DNA of 30,423 nt from JAIRVZ01 sp031553755 (GTDB taxonomy: Bacteria; Bacteroidota; Bacteroidia; Bacteroidales; Azobacteroidaceae): NCBI GenBank assembly GCA_031553755.1, contig JAVBKZ010000100.1:1-30423 (forward strand), given 5' to 3'. The notes beneath the pieces are model-generated. The model had not been told where the DNA came from and searched no databases. It saw only the letters and a list, made by a program, of their open reading frames with translations. Below, one piece after another: positions 14,499 to 21,168 of this stretch. Position 1 is the stretch's first letter, and each line of letters begins with the position of its first letter. A program made the translations under genes and the position numbers.

Positions 14499-15470
14499 AT
14501 GGCAGAAACAATTATCGAACCTATTGAGAGTTTCGGACTCTCAAGCAAGGACAGAAAAAAATCTTTATTCTCCAAAATTGGAGTTGTTGGTTGTGGAAAA
14601 GATGGTAGGAATATTGTAAGGCTTACCGCTTCCGCGGGATTGGAAGTCACATTCATCGAAATTTCACAAGAAAAAATAGACTACGCGATTGAAAAAATCA
14701 GCAAAGATTTAGATACGAAAATCGAAAGTTGGGGGTTAACTCCAAGTGAAAAAAGAAGTATTATGGGGCGCATCAAAGGCTCTTTGAATTTCGAAGACCT
14801 GAAAGATTGCGATTTCGTGATTGAATGTGTTCGTTATGACGATCAGACAGGAGAACGCAGCACGCAACTTCGCAAAGAGGCATTCAAATCTTTAGAAAAA
14901 GTACTTGCTCCGGACGCGATCATAGCGACAAACGCCACCACCGTAATTATCAGCGAATTAGCATCCGAATTAGAACACAAAGACAGATGTGTCAGTTTGC
15001 ATTTCCCTGTAGCTCACACAGATGCGAGGTTATTGGAAATCGTAAAAGGAATTTACACATCACAAGAAGTATATCAGAAAGTCTTGCTATTTGCCAACTT
15101 GATTAAATACGAAACTATCGATGTACACGAAAGCAACGGATTAGTTAGCTTGCGATTGATGGTAACGATTTTGAATGAGGCCTGCCAAATGTTGATGGAA
15201 AATGTATCCTCGATGGAAAGCATAGACCGCTTATTTGAGGTTGTATATGGAATGCGTTTGGGAATATTCCGAATGGCAGATGTTATCGGTATCGAAAAAT
15301 TAGTAGTATTAATGGAAGACATGTTTAACGAATACGGAGACAAAAAATACAAACCATCTCCTATTTTATGGCGTCTATATAGGACAAAACAATTAGGAAT
15401 TGCTTCCGGAATCGGTTTTTATATTTATGATGAAAACAGAAAACCAACCGAACCGAACCGATTTTATTAA
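14499..15470 (+). CDS. 3-hydroxyacyl-CoA dehydrogenase-like protein
   Basis: A 323-residue protein with an N-terminal NAD(P)-binding Rossmann fold (GVVGCGKDG, GxGxxG at 31-36) and the helical C-terminal domain of 3-hydroxybutyryl-CoA dehydrogenases (VSLRLMVTILNEACQML ... ASGIGFYIYD). The catalytic dyad is kept with normal spacing: H168 and E180 in SLHFPVAHTDARLLE. However, the usual 'HFFNP' is replaced by HFPVAH, so the conserved asparagine three residues after His is a valine. The coenzyme-A loop 'NTSS' reads NATT. Substrate or activity may therefore differ from a true 3-hydroxybutyryl-CoA dehydrogenase. It is placed between pta and ackA and probably co-transcribed with them. Confidence 0.82.
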   Translation: MAETIIEPIESFGLSSKDRKKSLFSKIGVVGCGKDGRNIVRLTASAGLEVTFIEISQEKIDYAIEKISKDLDTKIESWGLTPSEKRSIMGRIKGSLNFEDLKDCDFVIECVRYDDQTGERSTQLRKEAFKSLEKVLAPDAIIATNATTVIISELASELEHKDRCVSLHFPVAHTDARLLEIVKGIYTSQEVYQKVLLFANLIKYETIDVHESNGLVSLRLMVTILNEACQMLMENVSSMESIDRLFEVVYGMRLGIFRMADVIGIEKLVVLMEDMFNEYGDKKYKPSPILWRLYRTKQLGIASGIGFYIYDENRKPTEPNRFY

Positions 15471-15504
15471 TAATTAAAAATTTAATGGAATTATAGGAAT
15501 AAAA

Positions 15505-15592
15505 TGAAGTTACAAGAAGCCAAACGAAGTTACAAGGGGTTACAAGAATTAAAAAAACTTCCTCTAACTTCCTCTAACTTCGTTTAACTCCA
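15505..15592. repeat. Empty inverted-repeat mini-element between the dehydrogenase gene and ackA
   Basis: The left arm iterates GAAGTTACAAG (about 15505-15547), and the right arm iterates CTTCCTCTAA (about 15568-15590). An exact 11-bp pair, AAACGAAGTTA at 15522-15532 with TAACTTCGTTT at 15575-15585, sits within them. The word family is different from that in the pta gap, but the layout is the same. Confidence 0.8.
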
Positions 15593-15608
15593 AAAAAAAT
15601 AATTAAAC

Positions 15609-16808
15609 ATGAAGATATTAGTATTAAACTGCGGCAGTTCGTCCATCAAATATAAATTATTTGAAATGGAAACCGGTAATGAACTGGCACAAGGTGGAAT
15701 AGAAAAAATAGGACTAAAAGGGTCTTTCCTCAAACTTACTTTACCTGATGGACAAAAAGTGATGTTGGAAGGAGAAATCCTTGAACACCAAACCGGAATC
15801 GAATATATACTTGGCGTAATTACAAGTGAAAAATATGGATGTATCAAGTCTCTTTCCGAAATAGACGCCGTCGGACACCGTGTCGTTCACGGAGGAGAAG
15901 CATTCAATTCCAGCGTCTTGATCACTGATGAAGTAATAAAAAAAATGGAGGAATGTATTGACCTTGCTCCTTTGCATAACCCGCCCAATTTGAGTGGAAT
16001 ATATGCCGTTAAAGAATTATTACCGGAAGTTCCTCAAGTAGGGGTATTTGATACCGCGTTTCATCAAACGATGCCTCAACATGCGTATATGTATGGCATT
16101 CCATATTCGTTGTATGAAAAATACGCTATTCGTCGCTATGGTTTCCACGGAACAAGCCATAGGTATGTTTCCCGCCGCGCGTGCGAATTCCTTGGAGTTC
16201 CTTACGAAGAACAAAAAATTATTACAGCTCACATCGGAAACGGAGGCTCGATCGCTGCCATTAAAAATGGAGTTTCTGTCGACACATCTATGGGGATGAC
16301 TCCTGTCGAAGGCCTTTTGATGGGAACCCGTTCCGGGGATGTCGACGCCGGGGTATTATCATACATCATGGAAAAAGAAAATGTCGGGCCACAGGCTATT
16401 TCTACTATCGTAAATAAATACAGTGGTGTACTTGGGGTTTCAGGGGTTTCTTCAGATATGCGTGAAATCGAATCGGCCATCGCTAACAACGATGAAAGGG
16501 CAGCCTTGGCATTGAAAATGTATGACTATCGCATCAAAAAATACATTGGAGCGTATGCCGCTGCTTTAGGAGGTTTGGATATTCTTGTCTTTACCGGAGG
16601 CGTTGGAGAAAATCAATTTGCCACCCGCCTGTCTGTTTGTAAGGATATGGAATACATGGGCATCAAATTAGATGAAAATGTAAACAACGGACTTCGAGGT
16701 AAGGAAGCGATTATAAGCACTCCCGATTCGAAAGTTAAAGTAGTTATCATTCCAACCGATGAAGAATTCATGATTGCTTCCGACACAAAAGAAATTTTGA
16801 GCAAGTAA
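15609..16808 (+). CDS. ackA: Acetate kinase
   Basis: A 399-residue kinase converting acetyl phosphate and ADP to acetate and ATP. All family signatures are seen: MKILVLNCGSSSIKYKLFE at the start, AVGHRVVHGGE, FDTAFHQTMP, RYGFHGTSHRYVS, AHIGNGGSIAAI, GTRSGDVD and FTGGVGENQ. The length is typical. It forms the acetate-producing pathway with pta upstream. The gap before it is filled by a repeat, so coupling to the upstream genes is by transcription rather than translation. Confidence 0.97.
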   Translation: MKILVLNCGSSSIKYKLFEMETGNELAQGGIEKIGLKGSFLKLTLPDGQKVMLEGEILEHQTGIEYILGVITSEKYGCIKSLSEIDAVGHRVVHGGEAFNSSVLITDEVIKKMEECIDLAPLHNPPNLSGIYAVKELLPEVPQVGVFDTAFHQTMPQHAYMYGIPYSLYEKYAIRRYGFHGTSHRYVSRRACEFLGVPYEEQKIITAHIGNGGSIAAIKNGVSVDTSMGMTPVEGLLMGTRSGDVDAGVLSYIMEKENVGPQAISTIVNKYSGVLGVSGVSSDMREIESAIANNDERAALALKMYDYRIKKYIGAYAAALGGLDILVFTGGVGENQFATRLSVCKDMEYMGIKLDENVNNGLRGKEAIISTPDSKVKVVIIPTDEEFMIASDTKEILSK

Positions 16809-16853
16809 TAATTCCGAAATTATATAAAAAAGTCGAGACAACTTCATAGTGAT

Positions 16854-16899
16854 TTCCCGCTGATTACGTTGAATTAATTTTTCGCGCGTTCAGCGGGAA
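16854..16899. terminator. Stem-loop between ackA and rlmD
   Basis: TTCCCGCTGA at 16854-16863 pairs exactly with TCAGCGGGAA at 16890-16899. Inner pairing of ACG with CGT (16866-16868, 16887-16889) closes the loop further. It lies 46 nt after the ackA stop and before the rlmD promoter, so a terminator or mRNA 3' stabiliser for ackA is likely. There is no T-run directly after the stem, so it is not a textbook intrinsic terminator. Confidence 0.5.
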
Positions 16900-16932
16900 T
16901 ATTATATAATTTCAAAATCCAAAATTATCATG

Positions 16933-16940
16933 TACTTTTG
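16933..16940 (+). promoter_or_regulatory. Likely rlmD promoter -7 box
   Basis: TACTTTTG fits the Bacteroidota TAnnTTTG consensus. TTTC stands at the expected -33 distance (16910-16913, 19-nt spacer), one base off TTTG. The box is 25 nt before the rlmD start codon. Confidence 0.55.
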
Positions 16941-16964
16941 TTGTGTAAAACGATTAAATAGAGC

Positions 16965-18386
16965 ATGGCAAAAAATAAAAAACCGCTTCCGGTATTAGAA
17001 AATGTAACAATAACCGGAATAGCGGCCGAAGGAAAAGCAATTGTGAAATATAACGATTTGGTTATTTTTATTCCTTATGTTGTTCCGGGAGATATAGTAG
17101 ATCTACAATTAACTCGAAAGAAAAATTCTTACGCGGAAGCTAAAGTTATCCGCTTTCATCAATATTCTAACGAAAGGACAGACGCTTTTTGCGAACACTA
17201 CGGGATTTGTGGTGGTTGCAAATGGCAAATTCTTCCCTATAAAGAACAAATCCGGTATAAACAACAACAAGTAGAAGACAATCTGAGACGAATCGGGAAA
17301 ATTGATTTGCCCGAAATTTCTCCTATTTTAGGATCCGAAAAAACGGTTTTTTATCGCAATAAGCTCGAATTTACCTTTTCCAACAAACGTTGGATGACTG
17401 AAGAAGAAATTAAATCGGATGTCAAATACGACAACATGAACGCTTTGGGATTCCATATTCCGGGAATGTTTGACAAGGTGTTGGATATCAATAAATGTTG
17501 GTTACAAACTGATATTTCGAATAAAATAAGATTATCAATCAAGCAATTTTGTTTAGATAACGGATATACTTTTTTCGATTTAAGAAATAGAGGAGGATTG
17601 ATGCGGAATATCATCATCAGGACTTCTTCTACGGGAGAGATTATGTTGATTATTGTATTCTACGATGAAGAAAAAGAGCAACAAAACGCTTTGCTTAATC
17701 ACATCGCTCAGAGCTTTCCCGAAATCACATCTCTATTATACATTGTTAATCAGAAAGCTAATGATACGATTACCGATCAGGAAGTCGTTGTATTTAAAGG
17801 AGAAGACCATATTTTTGAAGAAATGGAAGGTTTGAAATTCAAAATCGGACCTAAATCTTTTTATCAAACCAACAGCGAACAAGCATACAACCTGTATAAA
17901 ATCGCGCGGGATTTTGCCCAACTAACAGGCAATGAGTTAGTTTATGATTTATATACCGGAACCGGGACGATTGCTAATTTTGTATCTCGGCAAGCAAAAA
18001 AGGTAATCGGAATAGAATATGTTCCTGAAGCAATCGAAGACGCCAAAATCAATTCATCGATCAACGGAATAGAAAATACATTGTTCTTCGCAGGAGATAT
18101 GAAAGATATCCTGAATTATGATTTTATCAATCAATACGGTCGGCCGGATGTGATAATTACCGATCCTCCGAGGGCGGGAATGCACGATGATGTAATTGAC
18201 GCTATTTTATTTGCCGAACCCGAAAGGATAGTTTATGTTAGTTGTAATCCGGCAACACAAGCCCGCGATTTAAATTTGTTGGATGTAAAATATCAGGTAG
18301 GGAAAATTCAACCTGTCGATATGTTTCCGCATACGCATCATGTTGAGAATGTAGTTTTGCTGACGAAAAAATCAGTCAACGAATAA
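16965..18386 (+). CDS. rlmD: 23S rRNA uracil-C5 methyltransferase (RlmD/TrmA family)
   Basis: A 473-residue AdoMet-dependent RNA methyltransferase. An N-terminal TRAM RNA-binding domain covers about 10-65 (ENVTITGIAAEGKAIVKY ... VVPGDIVDLQL). An iron-sulfur cluster site follows with C76, C82 and C85 in FCEHYGICGGCKWQ. The Rossmann methyltransferase domain has YDLYTGTGTIANF, the DPPRAG motif, and the catalytic cysteine C427 in VYVSCNPATQARDL. The family modifies U1939 (RlmD) or U747 (RlmC) in E. coli 23S rRNA; which position this protein modifies cannot be decided from sequence alone. The 3' end overlaps the convergent hydrolase gene by 15 nt. Confidence 0.9.
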   Translation: MAKNKKPLPVLENVTITGIAAEGKAIVKYNDLVIFIPYVVPGDIVDLQLTRKKNSYAEAKVIRFHQYSNERTDAFCEHYGICGGCKWQILPYKEQIRYKQQQVEDNLRRIGKIDLPEISPILGSEKTVFYRNKLEFTFSNKRWMTEEEIKSDVKYDNMNALGFHIPGMFDKVLDINKCWLQTDISNKIRLSIKQFCLDNGYTFFDLRNRGGLMRNIIIRTSSTGEIMLIIVFYDEEKEQQNALLNHIAQSFPEITSLLYIVNQKANDTITDQEVVVFKGEDHIFEEMEGLKFKIGPKSFYQTNSEQAYNLYKIARDFAQLTGNELVYDLYTGTGTIANFVSRQAKKVIGIEYVPEAIEDAKINSSINGIENTLFFAGDMKDILNYDFINQYGRPDVIITDPPRAGMHDDVIDAILFAEPERIVYVSCNPATQARDLNLLDVKYQVGKIQPVDMFPHTHHVENVVLLTKKSVNE

Positions 18387-19133
18387 TTCCAAACCATCAT
18401 AAGCTATCTGCATGTTTTCCGGAAGTTGTTTTTCCATTACAGCATGCAATCCAAAATGGTGGCTCATATGAATGAAATAAGTCTGCTTAGCATTGATTAT
18501 TTTAGCATAATTCAAAGCGCTTTCAATCGTTTGGTGGGAAATGTGTTCTTGCGGACGCAAAGCGTTCATTATCAATACATCTAAATTCTCTAACTTAGCA
18601 AATTCTTCTTCAGGAATAAATTTCAGGTCAGTGAGATATGCCATATTTCCAATCCGATATCCCAATATCGGCAAACGTCCGTGCAGTAAGCGAATAGGAA
18701 TAATTTTCACATCTTCGATAAAAAAGGGATGATTTGCATCAATCGTATGTAATTTCAAATCGGGAACACCCGGATATTTATTTTCTTTGAAAACATAAGG
18801 AATCCTCTCTTTAATTGCTTCAGATACATCATCTTCTGCATACAATTCGACAGGACCATTTTTGCAAAAAGGTCGTAAATCATCGATTCCTCCCACATGG
18901 TCGTAATGTTCATGCGTAATTAATACACCGTCTAACCGGTCAATATCGGTTTGTAGAATCTGCATCCTGAAATCGGGTCCGCAATCAATCAGGATGTTAT
19001 AATCTTTTACCTGAACCAAAGCCGAAGCCCTGAACCGGATGTCACGCGTATCTTTTGACGTACAAACTTCGCATTTACACGCGATTTCAGGATTCCCGGT
19101 AGAAGTTCCTGTACCTAAAAATCTTATTTTCAT
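18372..19133 (-). CDS. Metallo-beta-lactamase-fold hydrolase, PhnP-like
   Basis: A 253-residue hydrolase with GTGTSTGNP near the start and the metal-binding motif H74-E-H76-Y-D78-H79. Other likely ligands are in LLHGRLPILGYR, MAYLTD and the C-terminal FIHMSHHFG. C19, C21 and C24 (CKCEVC) match the extra structural zinc site of PhnP, the cyclic ribose-phosphate phosphodiesterase of the phosphonate pathway. No other phn gene is nearby, so a PhnP-like phosphodiesterase with a different substrate is the safer reading. Its ATG overlaps the murB stop by 4 nt (ATGA), indicating translational coupling. Its 3' end overlaps rlmD. Confidence 0.88.
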   Translation of the reverse strand: MKIRFLGTGTSTGNPEIACKCEVCTSKDTRDIRFRASALVQVKDYNILIDCGPDFRMQILQTDIDRLDGVLITHEHYDHVGGIDDLRPFCKNGPVELYAEDDVSEAIKERIPYVFKENKYPGVPDLKLHTIDANHPFFIEDVKIIPIRLLHGRLPILGYRIGNMAYLTDLKFIPEEEFAKLENLDVLIMNALRPQEHISHQTIESALNYAKIINAKQTYFIHMSHHFGLHAVMEKQLPENMQIAYDGLELFVD

Positions 19134-20137
19134 ACATAAAAAACTTCCGGATGCAACTCTATTTTGAATTTGTCATACACTTCTCTACAAACCAACTTCG
19201 CTAAATCGGCAATATCATTCGCCGAAGCATTTCCCTTATTGATTATTACCAACGGTTGTTTTTCGTGAACGGAAGCATTTCCGATTGTTTTTCCTTTCAG
19301 TCCACATTGTTCAATCAACCATGCAGCCGGAATTTTCACCACTTCATCATTCACAGGATAATGTGGAATATCAGGAACCCTTTTCTTTAAACCTTCGTAA
19401 TGCTCAATACAGATATAAGGATTCATAAAAAAACTACCCGCGTTTCCGAAAACTTTCGGATCGGGTAATTTACTTTCCCGGATAGTAATTACCGTATTTC
19501 TCACCGTTTGTAAATTGATTTCCTTGTCGGCAAGCATATTTTTCAAATTGCCGTATTCCAATTTATATATTGGTTTTTTAGATAATCGAAAGATGACATG
19601 AGTGATAAAATACTTACCTCTTAATTCACTTTTAAAAATACTGTGACGGTATGCAAATTGACAATCTTCATTCTTAAAAATGCGCTTTTCTCCGGTTTCT
19701 ATACTGTAAGCATGTACTTCCGAAATCGTTTCACAAGCCTCAACTCCATAAGCGCCGATATTCTGAACTGCCGAAGCACCCACTTCTCCTGGTATGAGAG
19801 ACAAATTTTCGATTCCGCCCCAATCATTCTCCACACAATGAGAAACAAAAAAATCCCAATCAACTCCAGCTCCGACTTTTAGATGCACTTGAAATTCATC
19901 TTCTTTTAGTATTTCAATGCCTTGTATGTTGGAGTGGACAATAACACCATTGTAATCATCTAAAAAAAGTAGGTTACTTCCCTGACCGATATGAAAATAT
20001 GGTTGAGAAAAGAAATATTCGTCCGAAAGCAATTTCAGTAAATCCTCTTCAGATTCATATTCCACGAACCAACGCGTTTTGACATCCAATCCGAATGTGT
20101 TATGTTTTAATAAAGAATAGTTTTCGAATATATTCAT
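19130..20137 (-). CDS. murB: UDP-N-acetylenolpyruvoylglucosamine reductase
   Basis: A 335-residue FAD enzyme that makes UDP-MurNAc in peptidoglycan synthesis. The start MNIFENYSLLKHNTFGLDV, the FAD-binding HIGQGSNLLFLDD and GLSLIPG-like ENLSLIPGEVGASAVQNIGA, the YRHSIFKSELRGKY segment, the proton-donor serine region GNAGSFFMNP, and the C-terminal glutamate in ELHPEVFYV all match. The length and the YRHS-type loop place it in the longer type I (E. coli-like) group. It is transcribed with the overlapping hydrolase gene. The stretch 20138-20193 before it shows no clear promoter. Confidence 0.96.
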   Translation of the reverse strand: MNIFENYSLLKHNTFGLDVKTRWFVEYESEEDLLKLLSDEYFFSQPYFHIGQGSNLLFLDDYNGVIVHSNIQGIEILKEDEFQVHLKVGAGVDWDFFVSHCVENDWGGIENLSLIPGEVGASAVQNIGAYGVEACETISEVHAYSIETGEKRIFKNEDCQFAYRHSIFKSELRGKYFITHVIFRLSKKPIYKLEYGNLKNMLADKEINLQTVRNTVITIRESKLPDPKVFGNAGSFFMNPYICIEHYEGLKKRVPDIPHYPVNDEVVKIPAAWLIEQCGLKGKTIGNASVHEKQPLVIINKGNASANDIADLAKLVCREVYDKFKIELHPEVFYV

Positions 20138-20193
20138 ATTTTTTAGTTACGAGTTTTAATTTGTCACCGGTCACTATTTTTCAGCCTGCGAAG

Positions 20194-20568
20194 TTACAAA
20201 AAACTTTTACCGATAAAATACCCTATCCAAGTGAATAATAAACAGACGATCACACTCGATATCGCGTAAATGAAAGCGATTAATGTATCTCCCTGTTTCA
20301 ATAAATTAAAATTCTCCCACGAAAAAGCGGAAAAAGTTGTAAACCCTCCGCAAAATCCGGTAATAAGTAGATGTACCCATAAACTTTTACCCGAAATCGA
20401 AGGAATTCCCCAAAATAATCCGATCAGCAGTGAGCCGATAATATTTACGCCAAATGTAGCTATCGGCAAAATAGGCGCCATAAATTGGGCCAATAAACGG
20501 ACTATACAAAAACGGAAGACGCTGCCGATGCCTCCTCCAATAAAAACCAATGAAAGTAATTTGAGCAT
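20194..20568 (-). CDS. crcB: Fluoride channel CrcB/Fluc
   Basis: A 124-residue membrane protein with four hydrophobic helices. Family motifs are GGGIGSVFRF at the start, ATFGVNIIGSLLIGLFWG, and TGFCGGFTTFSAFSWE, which carries the phenylalanine box of the fluoride pore. The length is normal for the dual-topology homodimer type. It exports fluoride across the inner membrane. It lies 56 nt upstream of murB in the same direction. No fluoride riboswitch was recognised in the sequence before it. Confidence 0.93.
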   Translation of the reverse strand: MLKLLSLVFIGGGIGSVFRFCIVRLLAQFMAPILPIATFGVNIIGSLLIGLFWGIPSISGKSLWVHLLITGFCGGFTTFSAFSWENFNLLKQGDTLIAFIYAISSVIVCLLFTWIGYFIGKSFL

Positions 20569-20669
20569 GTAATCCTTCGGATAATCCTATTTTTAGTCCG
20601 CTAAATTACAAAAAAATATGCCTCGTAACCAGAATGAATAAAATTAAAACAATATCGTACTACAGATAA

Positions 20670-20995
20670 TTGGAAAATATACATGCACTTGGGGATACTC
20701 CTCCGGCATGTCAAAATAATACTTTTGAAGGCATTACGGCTACTTGCACCATGTATGTTCCCGAAAACAGTTTTCAAAGTTATTTAGCAGAAAAAGAGAA
20801 ATACACTTATTATCCGAATTTGGCAAAGAATACCATAACGAGTATAATTTCCGGAACAAAAAATACGGAAATACAAATAAATCAAAGCGAAATATTGACA
20901 CTTCCTGTAGATGTAAGTTCATATACGAAAGGAATTACATAGTAAATGTAGCATCCGGTAATACCGAAAAAACGGTTAAATTATCGGTATATTAA
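20670..20995 (+). pseudogene. Decayed surface protein: leucine-rich (BspA-like) fragment plus T9SS C-terminal sorting domain
   Basis: The first frame reads ENIHALGDTPPACQNNTFEG and then TCTMYVPENSFQSYLAEKEKY, the pattern of an LRR_5/BspA-type repeat ('-I-AL--TPP---N-F', '-LYVP--S---Y'). It continues EILTLPVDVSSYTKGI, the start of a type IX secretion C-terminal domain, and then stops. One base added near 20936 restores a frame YIVNVASGNTEKTVKLSVY ending at 20995, which completes that domain. The piece is therefore the 3' end of a secreted protein, cut at the 5' side (a stop lies just before 20670) and frameshifted. The rest of 20569-21113 shows no gene. Confidence 0.8.
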
Positions 20996-21113
20996 ATATG
21001 CGAATCAAGGGCTGAATTATTCCGGAGGAATTAAATGGTTTCATTATCAAAACTTAAAATCTCGGATATCTACAACTATTTTAGTCGCTATACATTAATT
21101 CCCCGAATTTTTG

Positions 21114-21121
21114 TACCTTTG
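21114..21121 (+). promoter_or_regulatory. Likely ileS promoter -7 box
   Basis: TACCTTTG fits TAnnTTTG and lies 47 nt before the ileS ATG. No TTTG was found at the standard upstream spacing. The leader between box and start contains GTGCCTG and TCAGGCAC (around 21122-21155), which can pair as a short hairpin. Confidence 0.5.
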
Positions 21122-21168
21122 TGCCTGTTTTTTAAAACAATAGAAAATCAGGCACAATTTTTTTATCT

